A DNA stretch of 64,000 nt from Streptomyces sp. 1-11 (GTDB taxonomy: Bacteria; Actinomycetota; Actinomycetes; Streptomycetales; Streptomycetaceae), in NCBI RefSeq assembly GCF_007176755.1, contig NZ_BJTV01000013.1, positions 62,001-126,000 of the forward strand, given 5' to 3'. Positions 1-10,821 of the stretch are shown one piece after another. Each line of letters begins with the position of its first letter. Positions within the stretch are counted from its first letter, which is position 1. The position numbers and the translations under genes are program-made. Below the pieces are notes generated by a model. That model was not told the origin of the DNA and searched no databases. It was given only the letters and a program-made list of their open reading frames with translations.

Positions 1-1
1 C

Positions 2-1183
2 GCGACGGCAGGACCTGGGAAAGCCGCGACGGCGCGGCCCAGGCAAGCCCCGTCGGCCGGGCCCGGGAATGCGAAGGCAGCAGGCCCCAGGGACACCGCG
101 ACGGCAGAAGCCGGGGAAGCTGCGGCTGCAGGGCTCAGGGAAGCCGCGGCCGCGGTGTCCGGGGAAGCCGCGGCCGCGCTGTCCGGGGAAGCCGCGGCCG
201 CGGCCGCCGGGGAGGACCGGCTGGTCGGGGTGACCGTCGCGCTGGCGTTTCCGGAGCGGGTGGCCAGGCTGGACGGGGGGTCGTATCTGATGGTCTCCGG
301 GACCCGGGCCGAGCTGGGTGAGGGGTCGGCGCTGCGGGGTGCGCCCTGGATCGTCGTCGCCGTCGCCGACCGGGCCGCGGGGAAGGGGCACGCGCGCGTG
401 CGGCTGGGGGCGGCCGTGACGGAGGACGTGGCCCGGGCCGCCGCCGGCGCGCTGCTCGAGGAGCGGAACGAGGTGCGCTGGGCCGGCGGTGACGTCGTGG
501 CCCGGCAGGTGGAGAGCCTGGGGGCCGTGGAGCTGGCCGTGCGGCCGTTGCGGCAGGCCGATCCCGGGCTCGTGCGCGCGGCGCTGCTGGAGGGTCTGCG
601 GGCCGAGGGGCTGGGGCTGCTGCGCTGGTCGCCGGATGCCACGGCCCTGCGGCAGCGGCTGGCGTTCCTGCGGACGCAGGCAGGCGAACCCTGGCCGGAC
701 GTGTCGGACGAGGCGCTGTACGCGCGCGCGGACGAGTGGCTGGAGCCGGAGCTGGGCCGGGCACGGCGGCGGGCCGATCTGGCGCGGATCGACGCCGGGC
801 AGGCGCTGGCGCGGCTGCTGCCGTGGGCGAGCGGGGACGCGGCCCGGCTGGACGAGCTGGCGCCCGAGCGGATCACCGTGCCCAGTGGGTCCAGGATCCG
901 GATCGACTACCGGGATCCGGAGCGTCCGGTGCTCGCCGTGAAGCTGCAGGAGATGTTCGGGCTGCGCGAGACGCCGGCCGTGGCGGGAGTGCCGCTGCTG
1001 GTGCACCTGCTCTCGCCGGCCGGGCGGCCCGCCGCCGTCACGGCCGATCTCGCCTCCTTCTGGCGGGAGGGCTACCGGGGTGTGCGCGCCGAGCTGCGGG
1101 GGCGCTATCCGAAGCATCCGTGGCCCGAGAACCCGGCGGGCGCGGAGCCCACCCGGCACACCAACGCCCGGTTGCGGCGCTGA
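2..1183 (+). CDS. hrpB: ATP-dependent helicase HrpB, C-terminal part (5' end outside window)
   Basis: The reading frame is open from the left edge to a stop at 1183, so this is the 3' portion of a longer gene. After an Ala/Gly/Glu-rich stretch the protein reads LAFPERVA, then near its end KLQEMFGL, HLLSPAGRP, FWREGYRGVR and RYPKHPWPENP. That is the characteristic C-terminal signature of HrpB-type DEAH-box helicases (HrpB_C). The helicase motor domains lie upstream of the window. The family is a DExH NTPase with a poorly defined bacterial role. Odd point: three 24-bp direct repeats at 141-212 encode an EAAAA-rich linker just before the conserved C-terminal region. Any start codon inside the window (such as GTG 155) is internal. 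Identification is confident; the extent of the linker is not known. Confidence 0.85.
   Translation, partial: ATAGPGKAATARPRQAPSAGPGNAKAAGPRDTATAEAGEAAAAGLREAAAAVSGEAAAALSGEAAAAAAGEDRLVGVTVALAFPERVARLDGGSYLMVSGTRAELGEGSALRGAPWIVVAVADRAAGKGHARVRLGAAVTEDVARAAAGALLEERNEVRWAGGDVVARQVESLGAVELAVRPLRQADPGLVRAALLEGLRAEGLGLLRWSPDATALRQRLAFLRTQAGEPWPDVSDEALYARADEWLEPELGRARRRADLARIDAGQALARLLPWASGDAARLDELAPERITVPSGSRIRIDYRDPERPVLAVKLQEMFGLRETPAVAGVPLLVHLLSPAGRPAAVTADLASFWREGYRGVRAELRGRYPKHPWPENPAGAEPTRHTNARLRR
141..212 (+). repeat. three tandem 24-bp in-frame repeats in hrpB
   Basis: Units start at 141, 165 and 189, each beginning aagccgcggccgcg and ending in gggg. The first two differ at one position and the third is more diverged at its 3' half. 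Being a multiple of three, each unit adds eight residues (EAAAA-x-SG type) to a flexible linker of the helicase. Looser matches continue upstream to the window edge. Confidence 0.8.
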
Positions 1184-1200
1184 CGCCGGCCGCTCGCGCG

Positions 1201-1240
1201 GCGAGGGCGCCCGTCCGCCGGTGCGGAGGGGCGCCCTCGT
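1201..1240. terminator. bidirectional hairpin between convergent hrpB and transglycosylase genes
   Basis: A 12-bp stem (1201-1212 with 1229-1240, one G-T pair) encloses a second stem, TCCGC (1214-1218) with GCGGA (1223-1227). There is no long T run, as is usual for Streptomyces terminators. It lies between two genes that run towards each other. Confidence 0.7.
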
Positions 1241-1271
1241 CGTGTCGGGGCCGGTCGTGCCGTGGGTGCCG

Positions 1272-3008
1272 TCAGGAGGTCGCGGACGGGCTCGGCGAGG
1301 GGCTCGCGGAGGCGTCGGCGGCGGCGACCTTCAGCTCGACGGTGACGGTGCCGCCGCCCGGGGTGGTGAGCTGGAGCAGGAAGGTGCCGGTGGTGTCGTC
1401 GGCGTACAGCGCGGGCAGCGTGAGCAGGCCCTTGGCGTCGGTCTTGAGGCCGGTGAGGGTGCGTACCGCCTTGCCGTCGGCGTCCTTGAAGTAGGGGCCC
1501 TTGTCGTTCTCGGTGGCGTCGTCGGCGGCCTTGATCAGGGTGGCGGTGGCGGCGACCCGGCCCGCGGCCGCTCCCTTGTACGTGGCCTGCACCTGGACCT
1601 TCTCGGCGAACTCGGCGCCCGGGGTGCAGGTCAGCGCGGTGTCGCCGGTGCGGGTGAGGGTGTCGGCGGCGCGTTCGGTGACGGTGGCGGTGTAGCCGAC
1701 GTTCGTGACCTGGTGGCCGACGACCGCCGTGGTGATCCTGAAGTCGCCGGTCTTCTCGCCCGCCTGGAGGGCCGGGGCGACGGCCACGCCCTTGGCGTCG
1801 GTGACGACGGTGGCGACGTTCTCGCCGCCGGCGAAGGTGGCGTCGGTGTCGCCGGTGATGGTGAAGCGGACCCTGACCTTGGCGACGGCCATGCCGGCCT
1901 TGGTCTCGGCGCGGGTGCTGATGCGCTGGTCGAAGGCGTCGCCGGCCATGGCGGTGAGCTTGGCGGTGCCCGCGTCCTCGAGGTGGTCGACGGTCTCCGA
2001 CGGCGTGGGCTGCTTCGGCGGGACCGGCGGCTTCGGCGGCTGCGGGTCGGGGGTCTGGCTGCCGCCGCCCGGCTGGTGCGGCTTGGGGTCGGGCTTCGGG
2101 TCGGGCTTGGTGTCGGGCTTCGTACGGGGCGGGTCGGACGGTGCCGTGGTGTGGGTGCGCGGGGTGCCGTCGTCGCTGCGGTGGCCGGGCACGCGGCCGG
2201 TGCCGTCGGGCACGGAGTGGGTGCCCTTGCGGTAGTACTGCAGCCAGTTCAGGACCAGGTTCAGGTAGTCCTGCGAGTTGTTGTAGCTGAGGATCGCGCT
2301 GTGCAGGCCGGCCTGGGTGGACATGTCCCAGTCGTTGCGGCACAGGTAGTGGCCGGCGGCGAGCGCGGCGTCGTAGACGTTGTTGGGGTCGGCCTTGCCG
2401 TCGTCGTTGCCGTCGCGGCCGGCCCAGGCCCAGGTGGAGGGGATGAACTGCATCGGGCCGATGGCCTGGTCGTACTGGCTGTTGCCGTCGTACTCGCCGT
2501 GGTCGGTGTCCTTGATGAGCGCGAAGCCGTTGCCGTCGAGCTGCGGGCCGAGAATCCGGCCGATCGTCGTGCCGTCGGCGTCCACGCGGCCGCCGCGGGC
2601 CTGACCCGACTCCACCTTGCCTATGGCGGCCAGGAGTTGCCACGGCAGGTTGCAGCCGGGCTTGGAGGAGCGCAGCTCCGCCTCGGCCTTCTTGTAGGCG
2701 TCGAGGACGGTCGCGGGGATGCCGGCCTCCGCCTCTCCCCGGACGACGGGCTCACCGGCCGTCGACGAGGGGCTGGGGTTGGGGCTCTTCAGCGGCGGAA
2801 GGTCCGTGTAGTAGGGCGAGTTGCCGGTGGCGTCGCCGCCCAGGGCCGCGTCGGGTGCGGGGCTGCTGGAGCCGGCCGAGGCCGGTCTGCCGTGCTCGTC
2901 GCCGGCCGCTCCCGGAGCCTGGGACGCGGACAGTGCCGCGACCGCCACCGCGGCCACGGCGGTGGTCGCCGCTCCCTTGCTCAGCCGCCTGCCGAAATGC
3001 GCCGCCAT
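1272..3008 (-). CDS. secreted lytic transglycosylase with C-terminal beta-domain repeats
   Basis: 578 residues. The ATG at 3008 is preceded by GGGAGGG, and the N-terminus (FGRRLSKGAATTAVAAVAVAAL) is an export signal. Residues ~100-280 form a lysozyme-like SLT domain. The catalytic Glu is predicted at 133 in GKVESG, with the family motifs IGPMQFIPSTW and AALAAGHYLC following. A linker rich in Pro, Lys and Asp (~290-345) leads to ~220 residues of Thr/Ala/Asp-rich sequence that look like two Ig-like beta sandwiches (VRFTITGDTDATFAGGENVATV and a second, similar block). The tail is SPSPSPSATS. The enzyme is expected to cleave the MurNAc-GlcNAc bond of peptidoglycan outside the membrane, and the C-terminal region may bind the wall. 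It is transcribed alone. Confidence 0.88.
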   Translation of the reverse strand: MAAHFGRRLSKGAATTAVAAVAVAALSASQAPGAAGDEHGRPASAGSSSPAPDAALGGDATGNSPYYTDLPPLKSPNPSPSSTAGEPVVRGEAEAGIPATVLDAYKKAEAELRSSKPGCNLPWQLLAAIGKVESGQARGGRVDADGTTIGRILGPQLDGNGFALIKDTDHGEYDGNSQYDQAIGPMQFIPSTWAWAGRDGNDDGKADPNNVYDAALAAGHYLCRNDWDMSTQAGLHSAILSYNNSQDYLNLVLNWLQYYRKGTHSVPDGTGRVPGHRSDDGTPRTHTTAPSDPPRTKPDTKPDPKPDPKPHQPGGGSQTPDPQPPKPPVPPKQPTPSETVDHLEDAGTAKLTAMAGDAFDQRISTRAETKAGMAVAKVRVRFTITGDTDATFAGGENVATVVTDAKGVAVAPALQAGEKTGDFRITTAVVGHQVTNVGYTATVTERAADTLTRTGDTALTCTPGAEFAEKVQVQATYKGAAAGRVAATATLIKAADDATENDKGPYFKDADGKAVRTLTGLKTDAKGLLTLPALYADDTTGTFLLQLTTPGGGTVTVELKVAAADASASPSPSPSATS

Positions 3009-3329
3009 AGAGTGAACCCTCCCGTGGACGCGTGCTCGCGTCCGTCTCCGTCTGTCTGCCTCGCTCTGGTGTGACGGTTGACCCGGTGCTCTGGTTGCCC
3101 CTGTTCCGCCTTTCCGTCCGTGCGACGGGTGTGCGACCGTGCCGACCGGCACGGCAGCCCACGTGACCCTACGACAACTTGCCTGCCAGGGGCACCCGTT
3201 CGAGTCCGGTTTTCCCCGGTTGGCCGACGACTGTCGTATCGCGGGGCCGGGTGCGGCGCCGACGCATACTGGACCGGACGTGATCACCGGTCGCGAAGCC
3301 GTGGCCGACGACCGCCCGAGGGGGCCTCG
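3009..3329. other. divergent intergenic region, transglycosylase / DUF4184
   Basis: No convincing gene. It should hold the promoters of both flanking genes. A small inverted repeat CCGTGCC-gacc-GGCACGG sits near 3138-3155. Reading the minus strand towards the transglycosylase, the 5'-leader holds purine-rich segments that faintly recall a ydaO-type riboswitch but lack its conserved core. Confidence 0.5.
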
Positions 3330-4190
3330 TTGCCGTTCACACTCAGTCATGCGGCGGCCGTGCTGCCCGCCGTCCGCCGCGACGGCGGGGGACGCGGGCG
3401 GCTGGTGCCCTCGGGGCTCGTCGCGGGGTCCTTCGCGCCCGATCTGACCTACTACGCGGCGGGCGTCCGGCCGCGGGCGATGGAGTTCGGGACGGTCACC
3501 CACTCCCTGCCGGGGGTGGCGGGCGTGGACGTGCTCATCGCGTGGGCGCTGGTGGGGCTTTGGCTGTTCGTGCGGGAGCCGCTGGTGGCGCTGCTCCCCC
3601 GGGCCCGCCAGGCAGGCCCGGCCGCCCTGCTGCGCTGCGGTGCGCCACGCGCGCGTGTGCGGGCCGGGCGCGTGCTGTGGTGGTACGTGTCGGCGGCGCT
3701 CGGGGCGCTGACGCACGTCGTGTGGGACGCGTTCACGCACCACGACCGGTGGGGGTCGCGGCTGGTCCCGTGGCTCGGCGGGGTGGCGGCGGGGCTGCCG
3801 CGGTACACCTGGCTGCAGTACGGCTCGTCGGCGGTGGCCGCCGTGGTGATCGCCGTGTTCCTGGCGGGGGCCCTGCGGCGGGCGCCCGGCGGCCTCCCGG
3901 CGGGGGTGCCCGCGCTGTTTGTGCGGGACCGGTGGTGGGCCGCCGCGGTGCTGGGCGGCTGTGCGCTGGCCGGGGCGGTGCAGCGGGTGGTGCGGTGGTG
4001 GGCGTACCGGGGTGCCTCTGTGCGGCCGCTGGATCTGGTGCCGACCCTGTGCTTCGGCGCGGGCGCGGGGCTGCTGCTCGGGTTCCTGCTGTACGCGGCC
4101 GGGGTCAGGGCGTGGCGGCGCCCGGTCCGGGGCCCGGGCGATCCCGGAGAGACGACCGGTGCGGGCCGGGACCGGTCCGCCGTTCGCTGA
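3330..4190 (+). CDS. DUF4184 family membrane protein
   Basis: 286 residues, using a TTG start at 3330 with GAGGGGG five bases upstream. The N-terminus LPFTLSHAAAVLP is the usual opening of DUF4184 proteins, which supports this start over upstream alternatives. SFAPDLTYY, VTHSLPGV, LTHVVWDAFTHHDRWG and several hydrophobic stretches indicate about six membrane segments. His/Asp residues cluster in a way that recalls membrane-bound metal-dependent hydrolases such as the YdjM/LexA-regulated hydrolase group, but no activity is established. It is monocistronic and ends at a hairpin. Confidence 0.8.
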   Translation: MPFTLSHAAAVLPAVRRDGGGRGRLVPSGLVAGSFAPDLTYYAAGVRPRAMEFGTVTHSLPGVAGVDVLIAWALVGLWLFVREPLVALLPRARQAGPAALLRCGAPRARVRAGRVLWWYVSAALGALTHVVWDAFTHHDRWGSRLVPWLGGVAAGLPRYTWLQYGSSAVAAVVIAVFLAGALRRAPGGLPAGVPALFVRDRWWAAAVLGGCALAGAVQRVVRWWAYRGASVRPLDLVPTLCFGAGAGLLLGFLLYAAGVRAWRRPVRGPGDPGETTGAGRDRSAVR

Positions 4191-4205
4191 GGGACGGCCG
4201 TCAGG

Positions 4206-4224
4206 ACAGCGGGGCTCCCGCTGT
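4206..4224. terminator. short hairpin terminator
   Basis: ACAGCGGG-gct-CCCGCTGT, a perfect 8-bp stem with a 3-base loop, between the convergent DUF4184 gene and the small gene ending at 4237. Confidence 0.55.
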
Positions 4225-4236
4225 ACGCGGCCCGAG

Positions 4237-4656
4237 TCAGGGCGCGGAGCCCGGCACGTCGTCAGGCCTGTGTTCCGGGCCGTCCTGGTGGGGTGGCCGG
4301 TGCGGGACGGGGCCGGGTGGCTGTTCGTTGAGGGAGGCCACGAAGACGGTGAGGGTGGGCCTGGGGCGGGTGCGGGGGACGGCGGTGAGCAGGAGCGCGA
4401 GGTAGGCGCGGGCGAGGTCTGCCCAGGCCCGCCGGTGGGCGGCGCGGCGGATGCGGGCGGCCGGCCGGCGCAGCAGGCCGGCGACGGCACGGCGGGCGGC
4501 CGCGGCCCGCTCGGCGGGGATGCGGGCGGTGCTCGCGCCGGGCGCGAGGGCCGGGACCGGTGAGGCGGCCGTGGCCGGGCCGGAGGCGCTGCCGGCCTCG
4601 GCCCGGGTGCCGCCGAGGAACTCGGGCGTCCGGCGGTGGAGCGTGCGTATACCCAT
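4237..4656 (-). CDS. small hypothetical Ala/Arg-rich protein (MGIRTLHRR type)
   Basis: 139 residues from the ATG at 4656. The opening MGIRTLHRRTPEFL, the segment APGASTARIPAE and the helix WADLARAYLALLLTAVPRTRPRPTLTVFVA resemble a small Streptomyces-specific protein family that I recall only as hypothetical. There is a basic Ala/Arg-rich middle and one moderately hydrophobic helix near residues 90-105, so membrane association is possible. No catalytic motif is visible. An upstream in-frame start at 4857 would add unrelated low-complexity sequence and is less likely. Confidence 0.55.
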   Translation of the reverse strand: MGIRTLHRRTPEFLGGTRAEAGSASGPATAASPVPALAPGASTARIPAERAAAARRAVAGLLRRPAARIRRAAHRRAWADLARAYLALLLTAVPRTRPRPTLTVFVASLNEQPPGPVPHRPPHQDGPEHRPDDVPGSAP

Positions 4657-4918
4657 GCCCGCAGTGTTGCGGCTGCGGGGCCGGGGGTGCGTTCTGGCGG
4701 GGGCCACGTGAGTGAAGCACCCGGCCGGGGCTGCGCCGGTCAGGGGGCGGGGTGCGGTACTCGGGAGAGACGCGGTGCGCACCTCAGGCAGGCACCGGGA
4801 CCGCCGATCGTCCTCACGGTGCCCGGCACATACCTCACCGCACTCCCCCACACGCACCCGGACCGCCGACCCCTGCCGCGCCCGGGGCTCACCCCGGGCG
4901 GCGGGCAGAGGGGGGGTG
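4657..4918. other. gap between polA 3' end and small hypothetical gene
   Basis: 262 bases with no convincing coding sequence. It includes the leader of the small minus-strand gene and the region downstream of polA. I see no strong hairpin directly after polA. Confidence 0.4.
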
Positions 4919-7642
4919 TCAGTGGGCCGCCGACTCCCAGTCGCGGCCCACGCCCACCGAGACGTCGAGCGGGGCCCGCAGCCGGACGGCGCCGGCCATC
5001 TCGCGGCGGACGAGTTCCTCCGTGACCGCGCGCTCCCCGGGGGCGACCTCCAGCACGATTTCGTCGTGCACCTGCAGCAGCAGGCGGGACTTCAGGTCCG
5101 CCTCGCGCAGCGCCCGGTCGACGTTGAGCATGGCGATCTTGACGATGTCGGCCGCCGTGCCCTGGATGGGGGCGTTGAGGGCCATGCGTTCGGCCGCCTC
5201 GCGGCGCTGGCGGTTGTCGCTGTTGAGGTCGGGGAGGTAGCGGCGGCGTCCGAAGAGCGTCGCCGTGTAGCCCGTGGCCCGTGCTTCGTCGACGACCCGG
5301 CGCAGATAGTCGCGTACGCCGCCGAAGCGCTCGAAGTAGGTGTCCATCAGGCCGCGGGCCTCGGCCGCCTCAATGTTGAGCTGCTGGGAGAGGCCGAAGG
5401 CGGAGAGTCCGTAGGCCAGGCCGTACGACATGGCCTTGATCTTGCGGCGCATCTCCGCGTCCACCGCGTCCCGGCCGACGGAGAAGACCTGGGAGGCGAC
5501 CGTGGTGTGCAGGTCCTCGCCCGTGGTGAACGCCTCGATCAGGCCCTCGTCCTCGGAGAGGTGGGCCATCACGCGCAGCTCGATCTGGCTGTAGTCGGCG
5601 GTCATCAGCGACTCGAATCCGTCGCCGACCACGAAGCCGCGGCGGATCGCCCGGCCCTCGTCGGTGCGGACCGGAATGTTCTGCAGGTTCGGGTCCGTGG
5701 ACGACAGCCGGCCGGTCGCGGCGACCGTCTGGTTGAAGGTGGTGTGGATACGGCCGTCGCCGGCGATGGTCTTGATCAGGCCCTCGACCGTGACGCGCAG
5801 CTTCGCCTGCTCGCGGTGCCGGAGCATGATCACTGGCAGTTCGTTGTCGGTCTGGGTGGCGAGCCAGGCCAGGGCGTCGGCGTCCGTGGTGTAGCCGGTC
5901 TTGGTCTTCTTCGTCTTCGGCAGGGCCAGCTCGCCGAAGAGGACTTCCTGGAGCTGCTTGGGCGAGCCGAGGTTGAACTCGCGGCCGGCGGCGTCGTGGG
6001 CCTCCTTCACGGCCTGCTGCACGGCGCCCGCGAACGTCAGCTCCATCGCCTCCAGGTGGGCGCGGTCGGCCGCGATGCCGTCGCGCTCCATGCGGGCGAG
6101 CAGGGCGGAGGTGGGCAGCTCCATGTCCCGCAGCAGGTCGGCGGCGCCGACCTCCTCGAGCCGGCCCTCGAACGCCTCCCCGAGGTCGAGGACGGCGCGG
6201 GCCTGGATCATCAGGGCTTCCGCCTCGGCGCCCTCGTCCGTGCCGAACGCGAGCTGTCCGTCGGCCGCGGCGGCGGGGGCCAGCTCACGGTGCAGGTACT
6301 CCAGGGACAGCGCGTCCAGGTCGAAGGAGCGGCGGCCCGGCTTGACCAGGTAAGCGGCGAGCGCGGTGTCCATCGCGACGCCCTCGACGCGCCAGCCGTG
6401 CTCGGCGAGGACCCGCATGGCTCCCTTGGCGTTGTGGAACACCTTCGGGCGGCCGGCGTCGGCGAGCCAGCCGGCGAAGGCGCGCTCGTCGGCCTCGTCC
6501 AGCTCGGCGGGGTCGAACCAGGCGGCCGCTCCCCCGGCCGCGGCGAGCGCGATCTCGGTGACCGAGCCGGTGCCCAGCGCCCACGCGTCGACCGTGGCGA
6601 CGCCGAGGGTCCCGGTGCCGTGCTCGGCGAGCCAGCCGGCCAGCTCGCCGGTGCGCAGCACGGTGCCGTCCACCTCCACGCCGTCCGCGGTGACCGGCGT
6701 GGTCTCGGCCTCCTCGGCGCCCGGGTCGACGGCGAAGAGCCGCTCGCGCAGCGACGGGTTGCGGATCTCCAGGGTGTCCAGCACCATCGCGACGGTCTTG
6801 CGGTCGTACGGGGCGCGCTCCAGGTCGGCGACCGTCTTCGGCAGCTCCACCTGGCGCTCCAGCTCGGTGAGCAGCCGGTTGAGCTTGACCGACTCCAGGT
6901 GGTCGCGCAGGTTCTGGCCCGCCTTGCCCTTGACCTCCTCGGCGCGCTCGACGAGTTCGGCGAACGAGCCGAACTGGTTGATCCACTTCGCGGCGGTCTT
7001 CTCGCCGACGCCGGGGATGCCGGGCAGGTTGTCGGACGGGTCGCCGCGCAGCGCGGCGAAGTCCGGGTACTGGGCGGGCGTCAGGCCGTACTTCTCGACG
7101 ACCTTCTCCGGGGTGAACCGGGTCAGCTCCGAGACGCCCTTCGTCGGGTACAGCACGGTGGTGTGCTCGCTGACGAGCTGGAAGGAGTCGCGGTCGCCGG
7201 TGACGATCAGCACCTCGAAGCCCTCGGCCTCGGCCTGGGTGGCGAGGGTGGCGATGATGTCGTCCGCCTCGAAGCCCTCGACGGCGAAACGCTGCGCGTG
7301 CATGGCGTCGAGGAGCTCGCCGATCAGCTCGACCTGCCCCTTGAACTCGTCGGGGGTCTTGGAGCGGTTCGCCTTGTACTCGGTGAACCGTTCGGAGCGC
7401 CAGGTCTTGCGGGAGACGTCGAAGGCCACCGCGAAGTGCGTGGGCTCCTCGTCACGCAGCGTGTTGGCCAGCATCGACGCGAAGCCGTAGATCGCGTTCG
7501 TCGGCTGGCCCGTCGCGGTGGTGAAGTTCTCCGCGGGCAGCGCGAAGAACGCGCGGTAGGCCAGCGAGTGCCCGTCCATGAGCATCAGCCGGGGACGGCC
7601 GCCGGGGGTGCTGTCGGTCTTCTTCGATGCTGTTTCTGCCAC
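4919..7642 (-). CDS. polA: DNA polymerase I
   Basis: 907 residues from a GTG at 7642. An N-terminal 5' nuclease (about 20-290) has LMLMDGHSLAYRAFFALP, FEADDIIATLA and GDRDSFQLVSE. The middle region (about 320-500) occupies the place of the 3'-5' exonuclease but lacks most metal-binding acidic residues: VATVDA stands where FDTETD is expected, so proofreading should be absent. The C-terminal polymerase has motif A DYSQIELR (Asp683), O-helix RRKIKAMSYGLAYG (Lys736, Tyr740) and motif C QVHDEI (Asp860). Tyr at the position of E. coli Phe762 is known from actinobacterial and T7-type enzymes and is linked to weak discrimination against dideoxynucleotides. Role: Okazaki fragment processing and repair synthesis. 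It is divergent from the next gene. Confidence 0.97.
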   Translation of the reverse strand: MAETASKKTDSTPGGRPRLMLMDGHSLAYRAFFALPAENFTTATGQPTNAIYGFASMLANTLRDEEPTHFAVAFDVSRKTWRSERFTEYKANRSKTPDEFKGQVELIGELLDAMHAQRFAVEGFEADDIIATLATQAEAEGFEVLIVTGDRDSFQLVSEHTTVLYPTKGVSELTRFTPEKVVEKYGLTPAQYPDFAALRGDPSDNLPGIPGVGEKTAAKWINQFGSFAELVERAEEVKGKAGQNLRDHLESVKLNRLLTELERQVELPKTVADLERAPYDRKTVAMVLDTLEIRNPSLRERLFAVDPGAEEAETTPVTADGVEVDGTVLRTGELAGWLAEHGTGTLGVATVDAWALGTGSVTEIALAAAGGAAAWFDPAELDEADERAFAGWLADAGRPKVFHNAKGAMRVLAEHGWRVEGVAMDTALAAYLVKPGRRSFDLDALSLEYLHRELAPAAAADGQLAFGTDEGAEAEALMIQARAVLDLGEAFEGRLEEVGAADLLRDMELPTSALLARMERDGIAADRAHLEAMELTFAGAVQQAVKEAHDAAGREFNLGSPKQLQEVLFGELALPKTKKTKTGYTTDADALAWLATQTDNELPVIMLRHREQAKLRVTVEGLIKTIAGDGRIHTTFNQTVAATGRLSSTDPNLQNIPVRTDEGRAIRRGFVVGDGFESLMTADYSQIELRVMAHLSEDEGLIEAFTTGEDLHTTVASQVFSVGRDAVDAEMRRKIKAMSYGLAYGLSAFGLSQQLNIEAAEARGLMDTYFERFGGVRDYLRRVVDEARATGYTATLFGRRRYLPDLNSDNRQRREAAERMALNAPIQGTAADIVKIAMLNVDRALREADLKSRLLLQVHDEIVLEVAPGERAVTEELVRREMAGAVRLRAPLDVSVGVGRDWESAAH

Positions 7643-7829
7643 GTCCCCGATCCTGCCACGGCGCACTGACAGCCGGGACCGGCCCGCTCCGCGGCGAACC
7701 GCCACGGCGGGCCCGCACGGCTCGCGGCGGGCGGCGGGGGCACCGGCGTCGCCCGCCCCGGCGGCCTGCCGGTACCCCGTGGGAGGATCGGCGGCGTATT
7801 TCTCACACGCAGTCGAAGGGGAGCGTGCG

Positions 7830-10184
<2,355 letters not shown>

Positions 10185-10231
10185 GCGTTTGCTCAGCCAC
10201 GTGTCAGCTGTACGAGAACGGAGCCACGCCC

Positions 10232-10723
10232 ATGGGTGAGCAGCAGCAGGTGAGATTCCCGCAGGAGGTCGTCGACGAGTACGCCGCGCTCGGCGTCGAC
10301 CTGCCCGCCCTGTTCTCCGCGGGCCACCTCGGCAATCGCATGGGCGTGCAGATACTGGAGGCGTCGGCGGAGCGGGTCGTCGGCACCATGCCGGTCGAGG
10401 GCAACACCCAGCCGTACGGGCTGCTGCACGGCGGCGCGTCCGCGGTGCTGGCGGAGACGCTCGGTTCGGTCGGCTCCATGCTGCACGGCGGCAGCTCGAA
10501 GATCGCGGTGGGCGTCGACCTCAACTGCACCCACCACCGCGGGGTCCGCTCGGGCCTGGTGACCGGCGTGGCCACGCCCGTGCACCGGGGGCGCTCCACG
10601 GCCACCTACGAGATCGTCATCAGCGACGAGGAGGGACGCCGGGTCTGCACCGCCCGGCTGACCTGCCTGCTGCGCGACGTCCGTACGGGCGACGAGGCCC
10701 CCGTCCGCCCGGCCGGCGACTGA
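10232..10723 (+). CDS. PaaI/YdiI-type hotdog thioesterase
   Basis: 163 residues. The single hotdog domain shows the conserved GNRMGVQILEAS, QPYGLLHGGASAVLAETLGS (the family HGG motif with the catalytic acidic residue) and VGVDLNCTHHRGVRSGLVTG. Expected reaction: hydrolysis of acyl- or aryl-CoA thioesters, probably as a tetramer. It lies 47 bases after the molybdopterin enzyme and may share its transcript. The length is slightly above the 130-150 usual because of a 15-residue hydrophilic N-terminus and a short C-terminal tail. Confidence 0.88.
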   Translation: MGEQQQVRFPQEVVDEYAALGVDLPALFSAGHLGNRMGVQILEASAERVVGTMPVEGNTQPYGLLHGGASAVLAETLGSVGSMLHGGSSKIAVGVDLNCTHHRGVRSGLVTGVATPVHRGRSTATYEIVISDEEGRRVCTARLTCLLRDVRTGDEAPVRPAGD

Positions 10724-10786
10724 GCGTCCCGGACGTCTTCGCGGGCCCCGGGCCGGCCGTGGCGGGAAAGGGGCTCCGCCCGGCCG

Positions 10787-10815
10787 TTGCCCCGGGCCGT
10801 CCCGCCGCTTAGTTT
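10787..10815 (+). promoter_or_regulatory. candidate promoter for a leaderless mRNA
   Basis: TTGCCC (10787-10792), 17-base spacer, TAGTTT (10810-10815), then six bases and the ATG of the lipoprotein gene at 10822. No Shine-Dalgarno sequence is present, and the expected transcription start falls on the A of the ATG. Leaderless transcripts are frequent in Streptomyces. Confidence 0.5.
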
Positions 10816-10821
10816 CGGCAC

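Noticed and set aside
3009-3240. Possible ydaO (cyclic di-AMP) riboswitch in the leader of the lytic transglycosylase gene
   Set aside because: Streptomyces cell-wall hydrolase genes often carry this riboswitch, and GGGGCAACC/CCGGGTCAACC is suggestive, but the conserved core segments and final pseudo-knot elements are not recognisable. A covariance search would be needed.
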